Source: Paracoccus sp. (in: a-proteobacteria)
GTDB taxonomy: Bacteria > Pseudomonadota > Alphaproteobacteria > Rhodobacterales > Rhodobacteraceae
DNA length: 64,000 bases
NCBI RefSeq assembly: GCF_030538755.1
Contig: NZ_JAUNTJ010000005.1
Coordinates: 1-64,000, forward strand
Direction of reading: 5' to 3'
Each line of letters starts with the position of its first letter. The first letter of the stretch is position 1. The notes below the pieces were generated by a model. That model had not been told where the DNA came from, did no database searches, and saw only the letters and a program-made list of their open reading frames with translations. Below are positions 1 through 7,998 of the stretch, one piece after another. Made by a program: the position numbers and the translations under genes.

Positions 1-212
1 GCGTCGGGAAATATAAAAAGATCGCCGTGGGCGAGGAGTTCGTGATCGAATGTGGGGCATCAAAATTTATTATGCGAAATGACGGCAGCGTCATTATCCT
101 TGGGACAAATTTCAACTTCACCGCATCTGGGCCTGTTCAGATCAACGGCAGCGTGGTTGACCTGAACAAACCAGCATCAGCGCCTGCTCCAGAGCCAGAA
201 GATGCATCATGA
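1..212 (+). CDS. vgrG: VgrG C-terminal end (partial, 5' end outside window)
   Basis: The frame is open from the window edge (first complete codon at base 3) and ends at TGA 210-212. The roughly 70 visible residues are a short beta-rich repeat (EEFVIECGASKFIMRNDGSV, then IILGTNFNFTASGPVQINGS). This is the pattern of the C-terminal DUF2345-type tail of VgrG, the trimeric spike of the type VI secretion system. In this family the tail stacks onto a PAAR-type tip, and the next genes (DUF2169, DUF4150) supply such a tip. A GTG at 27 is internal, not the start. The tail ends in a short Pro/Ala-rich stretch. The stop overlaps the next ATG in an ATGA junction, suggesting translational coupling. The call rests on a short fragment plus its neighbours. 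Confidence 0.75.
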   Translation, partial: VGKYKKIAVGEEFVIECGASKFIMRNDGSVIILGTNFNFTASGPVQINGSVVDLNKPASAPAPEPEDAS

Positions 213-841
213 CCCCCTCTCTTAAATTCACACTCTCAGCACTACATCATATTTCAACAGGGCATCTATCCGCAGGCAAGCGGCACAAGGTATTTGGTGA
301 AACTATAAATTTAACCATGCCGCCGGATATAATAAAAAGCACAGCAGGCAGGGTTTTCACTGTAATTACACTTATTATGCACCTTTACCCTGCCATAACC
401 AGAGCGCAGTCCATCAATGAGACTCAGCCCACTTCCATCAAAAGACTTATCACTAAAATTTCCAAGATAACAGGGATCGACCCCGTCAAAACAGAGCATC
501 TGCTGAGCGCAACCTTCCTGCGACAGGACGAAATGCGGGCCTACGAACAACTCCGCACAATTCCATCCAGATTCGTAGAATTAAATATGGCAAGTATTGA
601 TCTGTCACGCCCTATTAAGGAAGGGGCGGCCACAACCGGGCCCAGCTTACGCATCTTGCTCTCGAACACCCAATTTGCCGCAAGACCGAAAGACATTCTC
701 GGCATCCACTCAGAAGCCACGTTATTTTCACCACCGCATCCAAATGACGCTCAGAAAATGACCGTCTGGCTGGTCGAGGCAACTCCAGAACTGGGATTTT
801 TCGGCACCCGCGCAGATTGCTTAAGCGGCGTCACATTATAA
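209..841 (+). CDS. Hypothetical protein of the T6SS effector operon
   Basis: This is a 210-residue protein I do not recognise. It overlaps the vgrG stop by 4 bases (ATGA), so it is almost certainly co-translated with vgrG, and it precedes the DUF2169 gene by 25 bases. A hydrophobic stretch lies around residues 45-65 (RVFTVITLIMHLYPAITRAQ). It may be an internal membrane segment, or a signal-like segment if translation starts later. The rest is soluble-looking, with a basic helical part (SIKRLITKISKITG) and no catalytic motif I can name. Position suggests a spike-associated adaptor or small effector, but nothing in the sequence proves it. Base composition is AT-richer than the housekeeping part of the window. 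Confidence 0.7.
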   Translation: MTPSLKFTLSALHHISTGHLSAGKRHKVFGETINLTMPPDIIKSTAGRVFTVITLIMHLYPAITRAQSINETQPTSIKRLITKISKITGIDPVKTEHLLSATFLRQDEMRAYEQLRTIPSRFVELNMASIDLSRPIKEGAATTGPSLRILLSNTQFAARPKDILGIHSEATLFSPPHPNDAQKMTVWLVEATPELGFFGTRADCLSGVTL

Positions 842-866
842 ACGATCAATTGGTAAAGCTGCACGA

Positions 867-1919
867 ATGTCACCCGTAAATCACACCCCCTTCCCGGCCA
901 TTGCATTTCGGCAGTATAATTTAGCCGGAAAAATGATGGGTGTTGTTGCGATGCGCGGCACATTCTTTCTGACGAGAGGCGGCCCTTTAACATTAGCCCG
1001 CGATCAGGCACCGCTTTGTTTTTCGGACACCTATGACGGCATCGACCCACACGCATCACAACTCGTTACACAAAGCGATCTGACCCCATTCAAACCCGCA
1101 ACAGATATTACATTTCTCGGAAGCTCATACACAGAAACGGGGAGAATTCAGCCAAGCTGGATATGCGGCCTGACAGTTGGCAATATAGAAAAGAATCTCC
1201 GCGTCCACGGCCCAAGGTCTTGGGTCAAGAAACGAACTCGGTCGGGAATTTTGCGCCGCGCATCAAATGAATGGGAGTTAACAGAGCCTGAATCTGTTAA
1301 TCATGTTCCACTCGGATGGGACAGGGCTTATGGTGGAAGCATTCCGGCGCCTGATAACGCACAGACGCAACCCTATGAGAAAAACCCTATCGGCTGCGGC
1401 ATTGCACCAGATATGGACACGGATAACTTTCCTGCACCGCAGATCGAGGCACCCGATGACCCGATCACAGATTGGCAAAAGTGCTACGAACCGCAAGGCT
1501 TAGGCCCAATTCCGCCGTTTTGGGAACAGCGATTAAAATATGCCGGAACTTATGACGAGGCATGGCAATCAAGACGCCATCCCTTGCTGCCAGAGGATTT
1601 TAACTTCAGGTTCTGGCAATGTGCCCATCCCGACTTGATCGCAGATGGCTGGCTAAAGGGCAACGAACATTTTGAATTAAGAAATCTGTTGCGGGGCTAT
1701 CCGACTTTTCAAGGGTGCCTGCCTGATATTCAGATGGAGATCCACTTACCTCGCCCCGAGGGCAAAGGCATAGCACCCTTTGTCTTGGACGGTGTGCATT
1801 TCGATATGCGCCCCGGCGTTGGCCGTGTCTTTCTAACGTGGCGCGCCGGGTTTCCGTGGCATGACGGACGAGGACAACCTATCATCGTCGCACGAAATCC
1901 AATCCCGGAGGGGGTATAA
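867..1919 (+). CDS. DUF2169 domain protein, T6SS effector accessory
   Basis: The 350-residue protein fits the DUF2169 family along its length: N-terminal FPAIAFRQYNLAGKMMGVVA and MRGTFFL, central VHGPRSWVKK, then VPLGWDRAYGG, and a C-terminal RVFLTWRAGFPW. DUF2169 proteins are commonly encoded beside VgrG and PAAR/DUF4150 effectors and are thought to help load the effector on the spike; the exact mechanism is not settled. Its stop (TAA 1917-1919) overlaps the effector's ATG in a TAATG junction, so the two are probably translationally coupled. The gene shows no damage. Family membership is firm; the adaptor role is inferred from context. Confidence 0.88.
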   Translation: MSPVNHTPFPAIAFRQYNLAGKMMGVVAMRGTFFLTRGGPLTLARDQAPLCFSDTYDGIDPHASQLVTQSDLTPFKPATDITFLGSSYTETGRIQPSWICGLTVGNIEKNLRVHGPRSWVKKRTRSGILRRASNEWELTEPESVNHVPLGWDRAYGGSIPAPDNAQTQPYEKNPIGCGIAPDMDTDNFPAPQIEAPDDPITDWQKCYEPQGLGPIPPFWEQRLKYAGTYDEAWQSRRHPLLPEDFNFRFWQCAHPDLIADGWLKGNEHFELRNLLRGYPTFQGCLPDIQMEIHLPRPEGKGIAPFVLDGVHFDMRPGVGRVFLTWRAGFPWHDGRGQPIIVARNPIPEGV

Positions 1920-3493
1920 TGGGACAGGATTTTAACTCCCCCGAAAACCCTGATATATTCGTGCTGCCGACAATTTATATTACGGCGGGCATTGACATTA
2001 CCGACCTTCCCGAAACAGCCGCAGCTTTGCGCCGCGCCGGCCTGCCAGCGGATGGAACGGTAATCTATCATAAAAACTCTGAGGAATTCACTTTTCATCA
2101 CGATATAGACGACGAAGGGCAGCAGTTCACAGACCCTGAACTTCTGGATGCCGCGATAAAGGCGCATGGCCCACCACCCCCGACTGCCCCAAATCCGCCG
2201 CCACCCGAGGTCATCCCCGATACGGCTGCCGCGATCGCGGTTTCGACATCGCCGGATGTGTGCCGTGCGCCGCGTCGGCCCTGTCCTTTCCCGGTCTATG
2301 GCCGGGCGAATGACGATCAGAATTATGCCAGTACCGTGCGATCTAACGGCCAGACCCTGATGACATGGGGCAGCCGCTTCACCACGACCTATGGTGACGA
2401 GGCGGGAACCGGCGGCGGTGTCATTTCGGGGACACGGGGCAGCATCGTTGCCCCGACCAGCCACTCCCCGCTGGTCTTTGCCGAAGGCCAGCCGTTGATC
2501 CGCCACCGCGACAGTTGCACCCTGAACTCTGGCAATTGTCCGGGTGAGTTCATTCACGTTGATTCAACGGCGACCCATCCGGCACCGGATGGGCGGGATC
2601 AGGCGCAAAAAAGCCGTTTGGATTCATTCAGAGACGGGTTTATGGGCGCCTCGGGGACGGCCCAGACAGGCGCTTCGATTCTGGACAAGGCGGGGGAATA
2701 TTGGGATGATCCGTCACAGATCGGGCGCGATGCGCAGGGTCTGTGGGACGCGCGGCCAAGCTGGAGCGATATTCAGGACGGCGCGCAGAATATCGCCTCG
2801 GGCGCGGCGGCGGTCGGGCGGCAGGTGGTCGACGACCCCCGCGGCTCGGCCGGGGCTGTATGGAACTGGGGTGCAGAAGGGCTTTCCGACGCGTGGAACG
2901 GGGTTGAAGGAGCGTGGGAAGACAATGGCTTGGCCGGTGCTGCCGGTGTTGTGGCCGGGCTTGGAGTTGACCTTATCAATCCGTTCCGCAAGGCAAAAGC
3001 GGCAGGAGAGGCCGCCGACGCCTTGGGAGACATCGGCGATGCCACCCGCGCAGGCGGGGCCACCAGGCGGCGGCGCAGGGATGAGGTTCGGGAGGAAGAG
3101 GATGGTAGGGATGGGGCGAGGAGTACGCGCCGGATCAGCTTGCGTGAGCAATATCTTGGACGCACACCGGGTAAAAACTCTCGAACCGGTCGAGAAGTTC
3201 GAGAAAGAATGCGGCAAGAGGGCACACTTAGAACTGACCGTCATGGAAGGGATGAGTTCTTGGGCGAGGATAATAGATGGTATCCTGTCGACAGCCCACA
3301 GACACATATGGGCCATCATCCGGTTGACGCAGTTGACTATTGGAACGAAACAGGGCGATTCCACGGTGCAAAATCACGAGAAGTGCGCGACTGGATGCTG
3401 GATTCAAGTAACTATAGATTTGAGTACGGACCTTTAAATTCAGCAAGAGGCGGCTCTACGAGCGCCAGATACCTTCCACCAGTAGAAAGATAG
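1919..3493 (+). CDS. PAAR-like (DUF4150) T6SS effector with HNH/Endo VII-type C-terminal toxin
   Basis: The protein has 524 residues. Residues 1-105 are an N-terminal extension ending in a Pro-rich hinge. Residues about 110-225 are a DUF4150 PAAR-like domain with Cys at PDVCRAPRRPCPFPVYG and a CTLNSGNCPG turn. Residues about 260-400 are a linker with a hydrophobic GAAGVVAGLGVDL helix and an Arg/Glu-rich low-complexity run. Residues about 404-524 form the toxin. The toxin has THMGHHPVDAVDYWN followed by NYRFEYGPLNSARGG. That His/Glu/Asn pattern resembles HNH/Endo VII superfamily toxins related to GH-E, so it probably cuts nucleic acid. Linker bases 2697-3127 recur three times downstream as heads of orphan cassettes. 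The immunity gene follows 6 bases after the stop. The toxin family name is tentative; the delivery role is well supported. Confidence 0.85.
   Translation: MGQDFNSPENPDIFVLPTIYITAGIDITDLPETAAALRRAGLPADGTVIYHKNSEEFTFHHDIDDEGQQFTDPELLDAAIKAHGPPPPTAPNPPPPEVIPDTAAAIAVSTSPDVCRAPRRPCPFPVYGRANDDQNYASTVRSNGQTLMTWGSRFTTTYGDEAGTGGGVISGTRGSIVAPTSHSPLVFAEGQPLIRHRDSCTLNSGNCPGEFIHVDSTATHPAPDGRDQAQKSRLDSFRDGFMGASGTAQTGASILDKAGEYWDDPSQIGRDAQGLWDARPSWSDIQDGAQNIASGAAAVGRQVVDDPRGSAGAVWNWGAEGLSDAWNGVEGAWEDNGLAGAAGVVAGLGVDLINPFRKAKAAGEAADALGDIGDATRAGGATRRRRRDEVREEEDGRDGARSTRRISLREQYLGRTPGKNSRTGREVRERMRQEGTLRTDRHGRDEFLGEDNRWYPVDSPQTHMGHHPVDAVDYWNETGRFHGAKSREVRDWMLDSSNYRFEYGPLNSARGGSTSARYLPPVER
2697..3127 (+). repeat. 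Anchor repeat copy 1 (inside the expressed effector)
   Basis: This is the pre-toxin linker of the full-length effector, from EYWDDPSQIG to the codons for DGARST. It recurs almost unchanged at 4465-4719, 5940-6371 and 7789-7998, always in frame with a different downstream toxin or toxin allele. Copies 1 and 3 share the full 430 bases, while copies 2 and 4 keep only the 3' 255 and 210 bases. It could serve as the homology arm for toxin replacement. Confidence 0.9.
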
Positions 3494-3499
3494 GACACG

Positions 3500-4378
3500 A
3501 TGAACAGAAAACCTGAGATACCCGAACCCACAAAAAGCGAGATTGACGAAATTCTAGCCGCCTCCGGCGATGCCTTTAGAGAAGGAGACCTTAGAAAATC
3601 ACATGAGATCGCGCTAATGGCATGGGATCTCATTCCAGAACCCAAAGAGCAATGGGACTACTACCCCCAAAGCCTTTCCCGAAGCTTCGTCGAAGATTTC
3701 GCCAAATTCGGAGATGAAAAAAATACCCATAAATGGGTGGAAGTCATGGCCCATATGTACAACGATCCAAATCATGAGGATCATTATGTTTTGAGCACAG
3801 AAGCATGGGCAATGATGGAACTTGGGAACAAAGAGCGTGCCCACTATGTCATTGGGAGAATTTTAGAGATATATGGGGAAAAGGGCTTCTCCGGACCCGA
3901 ACAAACCTCATGGCTTGATCTTTATAAAAAGGGAGAATGGCATCACAATGCCAGCGAACTTCCCGACAGAACACACGAAGAAATCGAACGACTTTCGGAA
4001 CTTGGAAATATTGAAATGGATGCAGGAAACGCAGATCGCGCCATTGCCTACTGGCGCGACGCTCTCGATCTGCTTCCCCAACCAGCCCACACATGGGAAG
4101 CCGCGCTTTGGCTATATGCGTCCATTGGGGATGCCCAAAGAGAGTTAGGTTTGCTAGAGGAAGCTCTCTCATCCTTCCGTTCAGCAGAAATATCGGATGA
4201 CGGCTACGCACATCCATTTGTCCAAATCGGCCTTGGCATGACTTTATACGACCTCGGACAGAAGGATGCAGCAACCGAACACTTGCTTCGCGCCTATATG
4301 GCAGAGGGCGCAGACATATTTCACCCAAATGGAGGCAAGTATCTCCAGCACCTCGCGGACAAAAATCTATTAAACTGA
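3500..4378 (+). CDS. TPR-like immunity protein for the expressed toxin
   Basis: This 292-residue, probably cytoplasmic, alpha-helical protein has no signal peptide. Residues 1-155 are one helical repeat module (EGDLRKSHEIALMAWDLIP; YVIGRILEIYGE). Residues 160-292 are a second, clearly TPR-like module (GNADRAIAYWRDALDLLP; GLLEEALSSFRSAE; GQKDAATEHLLRAY). It lies 6 bases after the effector stop, which is the usual place for the cognate immunity gene. The second half is almost base-for-base the same as 8819-9259, and the first half is a diverged allele of 8371-8829. Immunity function is inferred from position and from the same pairing being repeated downstream. Confidence 0.8.
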   Translation: MNRKPEIPEPTKSEIDEILAASGDAFREGDLRKSHEIALMAWDLIPEPKEQWDYYPQSLSRSFVEDFAKFGDEKNTHKWVEVMAHMYNDPNHEDHYVLSTEAWAMMELGNKERAHYVIGRILEIYGEKGFSGPEQTSWLDLYKKGEWHHNASELPDRTHEEIERLSELGNIEMDAGNADRAIAYWRDALDLLPQPAHTWEAALWLYASIGDAQRELGLLEEALSSFRSAEISDDGYAHPFVQIGLGMTLYDLGQKDAATEHLLRAYMAEGADIFHPNGGKYLQHLADKNLLN

Positions 4379-4464
4379 AACAAATAAGATATAAATCTAA
4401 CTACTCCACACGGCCAACGAAATCGTGACCCGATGAGTGGCGTTTAACGAAACTCCATATCCGC

Positions 4465-4719
4465 GTTGAAGGGCTTTCCGACGCGTGGAACGGGGTCGAA
4501 AGCGCGTGGGAAACCAATGGCTTGGTCGGTGCTGCCGGTGTTGTGGCCGGGCTTGGGGTTGACCTTATCAATCCGTTCCGCAAGGCAAAAGCGGCAGGAG
4601 AGGCCGCCGACGCCCTGGGAGACATCGGCGATGCCACCCGCGCAGGCGGGACCACCAGGCGGCGGCGCAGGGATGAGGATCGGGAGGAAGAGGATGGCAG
4701 GGATGGGGCGAGAAGCACC
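4465..4719 (+). repeat. Anchor repeat copy 2
   Basis: This copy corresponds to about 2871-3127 of the expressed effector, from VEGLSDAWNGV to DGARST. It begins 86 bases after the first immunity gene. The upstream bases are unrelated and contain an in-frame TGA at 4426-4428, with no ATG between that stop and the toxin. Confidence 0.88.
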
Positions 4720-5223
4720 GGGCGGGTGCTTCGGGTGCGCTGTTTCGATATGCCGCCGGGGCTTGATGCGGTAGAATATGACCGGCAATTGGCGGAACGG
4801 ATGAGCGTTATTAACAACATGACCGCCGATGACATGGGATATGCGCATTGGGTCTTGAACCGGATGCGGGAAGAGGGGCTGACGACGGATGCGTTAAGGG
4901 ATAAAACGGCGCAGAGCAGGCATCGGAAAGACTACAGACGACATCTGCAGGATAAAGAAGGAATATCTCGTTCCAAAGCACGAAGCCGCATGCGAGGGCT
5001 ACATGCAACTCATTTCCTTGACATGGTTGCCGGCGGCGATCCACGGTATTTTTCGCATGATGCGCAAGGTAATCCTGTTTTGGGTGGCGGTCCAGAAAAT
5101 TCGCATATCGGCAACCAGTGGACACACGGTGGTCGCGCCGATTCCCTTGGGCAGGAAGCAGAAAGAATGCGTAGATCAGGACGTGCTGGTGAAAAAATGC
5201 AAGTTGAACTGAGGAGGTGCTAA
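4465..5223 (+). pseudogene. Orphan toxin cassette: Ntox15-type DNase C-terminus without its own start
   Basis: The frame is open from 4429 to TAA 5221-5223. It starts with anchor copy 2 and has no ATG; TTG 4522 is the earliest usable start and would leave a toxin with no delivery domain. After DGARST comes a 170-residue toxin: RCFDMPPGLDAVEYDRQLAE, MSVINNMTADDMGYAHWVL, then GLHATHFLDMVAGG (an HxxD motif, HFLD) and SHIGNQW. This matches Ntox15, the DNase domain of Agrobacterium Tde effectors. The next gene is a GAD-like/DUF1851 protein, the known immunity type for that family, which strengthens the call. It looks like a silent module that would be expressed only after recombination into the effector at 1919-3493, not like decay, because the toxin part is intact. 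Confidence 0.82.
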
Positions 5224-5227
5224 AAAC

Positions 5228-5929
5228 ATGTCGGATGATCTTTTCGAACGCTGGCCAGACATCGCTGATACTTTCGAGCACGATGGCCCCGTTGAGCATA
5301 TGCGTAACGCTACACCGGATGAGCTTCGTGATCTAGAGAAGATACTGCCAGCCTCACTTTATGAGCTGATCCGAGACAAAGGCTATTGTCGTTTCCACGG
5401 CGGCAGCTTTACCATGGTCAACCCCATCGAAATGCGCCCCGTATCCGCGCAGATATTTGGTGCCGATCCTGATCTTGATCATCGCACCTGCCATATGATT
5501 GGCTATTCCGCATTTGGCGACTGTTATTTCTGGTCTGATCAACTCCACGATTTCAATGTGGAAATGGCTTTGGGCAGAGTATTCAGTCGAAGATTAACAC
5601 GGCCAGAGCAGACCCTTAACCCAAAAGTTTCACCTGCTCAACTTGCGTCGGGCATGATCCCACATCGCGATTCTTACGAATTTTACGATTACCTCGACCA
5701 GCCGATGCTCGACCGCTGCATCGAAGCCTACGGCATGCCCGCCCCCGGCGAAATCTATGGCTTTGTGCCCGCACTTAGCATTGCCGGGGTGGGTTCCATT
5801 TTCCAACGCGTCGAAAATATCAAACGCGTTTCCGCCCCGGAACATCTGTCGATCCTTGCCCAAATGGGCGACCGCTACCTGATGCGCCTCGTCCCCGGCG
5901 GTATTCAGCCCGTCCGAAAAATTGGTTAG
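5228..5929 (+). CDS. GAD-like / DUF1851 immunity protein for Ntox15 DNase (Tdi-type)
   Basis: The protein has 233 residues. The N-terminal 100 or so (HMRNATPDELRDLEKILPAS, LYELIRDKGYCRF, GGSFTMVNP) fit the GAD-like domain. The C-terminal part (MLDRCIEAYGMPAPGEIYGF, FVPALSIAGVGS, HLSILAQMGDRYLM) fits DUF1851. The same two-domain layout is known for Tdi immunity proteins that neutralise Tde/Ntox15 DNases, and an Ntox15 module lies directly upstream. A strong Shine-Dalgarno (GAGGAGG about 5210-5216) precedes ATG 5228. The immunity protein can therefore be made even though the toxin upstream has no start, which would protect the cell from kin that use this toxin. Confidence 0.85.
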   Translation: MSDDLFERWPDIADTFEHDGPVEHMRNATPDELRDLEKILPASLYELIRDKGYCRFHGGSFTMVNPIEMRPVSAQIFGADPDLDHRTCHMIGYSAFGDCYFWSDQLHDFNVEMALGRVFSRRLTRPEQTLNPKVSPAQLASGMIPHRDSYEFYDYLDQPMLDRCIEAYGMPAPGEIYGFVPALSIAGVGSIFQRVENIKRVSAPEHLSILAQMGDRYLMRLVPGGIQPVRKIG

Positions 5930-5939
5930 ATAATCTCGG

Positions 5940-6371
5940 GAATATTGGGATGATCCGTCACAGATCGGGCGCGATGCGCAGGGTCTGTGGGACGCGCGGC
6001 CAAGCTGGAGCGATATTCAGGACGGCGCGCAGAATATCGCCTCGGGCGCGGCGGCGGTCGGGCGGCAGGTGGTCGACGCCCCCCGCGGCTCGGTCGGGGC
6101 GGTATGGAACTGGGGTGCAGAAGGGCTTTCCGACGCGTGGAACGGGGTCGAAGGCGCGTGGGAAGACAATGGCTTAGCCGGTGCTGCCGGTGTTGTGGCC
6201 GGGCTTGGGGTTGACCTTCTCAATCCGTTCCGCAAGGCAAAAGCGGCAGGAGAGGCCGCCGACGCTCTGGGAGACATCGGCGATGCCACCCGCACAGGCG
6301 GGGCCACCAGGCGGCGGCGCAGGGGCGAGGATCGGGAGGAAGAGGATGGTAGGGATGGGGCGAGGAGTACG
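5940..6371 (+). repeat. Anchor repeat copy 3
   Basis: This is the longest silent copy. It matches 2697-3127 along its whole length with scattered substitutions (for example VDAPRGSVG instead of VDDPRGSAG). It begins about 10 bases after the previous immunity gene's stop, behind an in-frame TAA at 5931-5933, and ends at the DGARST codons. Confidence 0.9.
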
Positions 6372-6704
6372 AGAGAGAAGCCCTACAGAGATACAACTAG
6401 CCGGCCTAAATATGCACCAGGGCAAGTGGACTCCGTATGGGAAAATGCCAAGGATCGCCGCGGCAACGTTTATGACCCAAATACAGGCGAAAAATTAGAA
6501 TGGGATAGAAGCAGAAGCCGCTCGGGGCAGTGGGACATGGGACACAAGCCAGGACATGAGTATCGAAAACTGCACAAAGACTATATAGACGGGAAGATAT
6601 CAAAGGAAAAATCCCTTGACGAGTATCGGAACCCCAAAAACTATCAGCCAGAAAGCGTATCTGGAATAGAAGCCATCGATTCGAAGAGGAATGACTATGA
6701 CTGA
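5940..6704 (+). pseudogene. Orphan toxin cassette: GH-E family nuclease, frameshifted at the catalytic C-terminus
   Basis: Anchor copy 3 is followed by a GH-E-type (HNH/Endo VII superfamily) nuclease: VWENAKDRRGNVYDPNTGE, QWDMGHKPGHEYRKLH and NPKNYQPESVSG. The family continues with an N-R-S-H...E segment. Here the frame instead reads IEAIDSKRNDYD and stops at 6704. Adding one A near 6664-6667 restores NRSHRFEEE followed by TGA just before the next gene's start region. The cassette is therefore doubly silent: it has no start codon and the last catalytic motif is out of frame, unless the lost base is a sequencing error. The ankyrin immunity gene overlaps its end. Confidence 0.85.
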
Positions 6705-7149
6705 CTGGTTCCAAGAGATTAGAACGAACAAATCTTTAAACCTACAAGGTATAAAAAACCCAAGCCAAATCAGTGATGACAACCATACACTCCTTCAAGA
6801 AGCAATTGTATGGGCACCTCAATATGCAATAGCACTCATGGAACTCGGCACCCCGCTCGACCATCAGGACAACAATGGCCAGACAGCATTGCAGTATGCA
6901 ATTTCCAGGGACTACGAGGACATAGCCACAGCTATTATACAGTCCGGTGGAGATGTCAACATCTCTGATAGATACGGAAATGCAGCACTTTGGACAGCCG
7001 TCATGCAGCCAAACCCAAATTATAATATTATTAAATCCATTTTACATCACGGAGGCGACGCCTCAAAAGTAAATACCTCGGGGAAAACCCCAATAATTAT
7101 GGCAAAAATCAAAGGGGACGAGGAAATGATACAAATACTCAACGGATGA
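6691..7149 (+). CDS. Ankyrin-repeat immunity protein (for GH-E toxin)
   Basis: The 152-residue protein contains about three ankyrin repeats: HTLLQEAIVWAPQYAIALME, the consensus-like DNNGQTALQYAISRDYEDIA with GGDVNISDRYGNAALWTAV, and GGDASKVNTSGKTPIIMAK. It has no signal peptide and is probably cytoplasmic. The start is ATG 6691 or 6697. A GAAGAGGA stretch about 6681-6688 is a good ribosome site. The gene overlaps the end of the GH-E module, where cognate immunity genes sit, and ankyrin-type immunity proteins are known from polymorphic toxin loci. The pairing is inferred from position. The coding region looks intact although its partner toxin is broken. Confidence 0.75.
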   Translation: MTMTDWFQEIRTNKSLNLQGIKNPSQISDDNHTLLQEAIVWAPQYAIALMELGTPLDHQDNNGQTALQYAISRDYEDIATAIIQSGGDVNISDRYGNAALWTAVMQPNPNYNIIKSILHHGGDASKVNTSGKTPIIMAKIKGDEEMIQILNG

Positions 7150-7181
7150 ATTCTTAGTGCACACAAATTAAAAATTTCAGG

Positions 7182-7730
7182 ATGCGTGAGGAGCCTCCCA
7201 AATTAGCAGGAGGAATATTTACGGATCAAAGACTTAAACCCCCAAGGAAGCAAGCCGCGCCCATGGAACACTACCGCAGAGCAATATCACTACTGGAAAA
7301 GTGGGGGCGCTTGGATAGGCTCCAATCTCCGCAAACCAGTGATACAATAGATCTTTTAGAAGTTGCCCTCCAGGTTAAGCTCCCTCCATCCTACAGAGCT
7401 ATGCTTCAGGATTTTGGAATATTGATTTATCGAGGGGGTGAAATAATTTACGGCATCGGCCTTAACGGAGTAAAAGGAGAGGGCGGCTCTGGTGTCTGGT
7501 TTCAGACCGAAGTTGCACGCGCCCGTGGACAGATAAGCCAGACGATGGTGTGCATAATGAGTTCAGGATACGGACCGGAGTTCTGTATAGAATGTGCAGA
7601 ACGCCAGCCGAACGGAGAATCCCCTGTTTATCTGGTCCCCGCAGCTGGATATCCGGTCGGCCTTGAAAAGGTTGCGGATTCCTTTGGCGAGTTTTTGCTT
7701 AAGGAAGTTGAATTAAGCCTCGACGATTAA
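7182..7730 (+). CDS. SMI1/KNR4 (SUKH) family orphan immunity protein
   Basis: The C-terminal 150 residues carry SUKH features: SLLEKWGRL, a hallmark LPPSYRAMLQDFGILIYRGG, then FCIECAERQPNGESPVYLV and SFGEFLLKEVE. SUKH proteins are a large group of immunity proteins against diverse toxins. The start is uncertain: ATG 7182 gives 182 residues, while ATG 7263 (MEHYRRAISLLEKW) gives 155 and fits the domain better. No toxin module precedes it, because the upstream gene is itself an immunity gene. It is therefore an orphan immunity gene, either kept for protection or left behind after its toxin was exchanged. Confidence 0.75.
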   Translation: MREEPPKLAGGIFTDQRLKPPRKQAAPMEHYRRAISLLEKWGRLDRLQSPQTSDTIDLLEVALQVKLPPSYRAMLQDFGILIYRGGEIIYGIGLNGVKGEGGSGVWFQTEVARARGQISQTMVCIMSSGYGPEFCIECAERQPNGESPVYLVPAAGYPVGLEKVADSFGEFLLKEVELSLDD

Positions 7731-7788
7731 CATCTCAAAGAGGCCAAACCAACCCCACCACATATAGAGCTTCCACAAGGACTCGCAG

Positions 7789-7998
7789 GAAGACAATGGC
7801 TTAGCCGGTGCTGCCGGTGTTGTGGCCGGGCTTGGAGTTGACCTTCTCAATCCGTTCCGTAAGGCAAAAGCGGCAGGAGAGGCCGCCGACGCCTTGGGAG
7901 ACATCGGCGATGCCACCCGCGCAGGCGGGGCCACCAGGCGGCGGCGCAGGGATGAGGTTCGGGAGGAAGAGGATGGTAGGGATGGGGCGAGGAGTACG
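7789..7998 (+). repeat. Anchor repeat copy 4 (shortest)
   Basis: This copy matches 2918-3127 from EDNGLAGAAGVV to DGARST. It starts about 58 bases after the SUKH gene, behind an in-frame TAG at 7765-7767. Beyond its end, similarity to copy 1 continues into the same toxin family up to about 8122. Confidence 0.88.

Noticed and set aside
4401-4848. Minus-strand frames opposite the anchor repeats (also at 2773, 6017, 7713)
   Set aside because: They recur only because the anchor recurs. The plus-strand frame continues into toxins and shows protein-level conservation.
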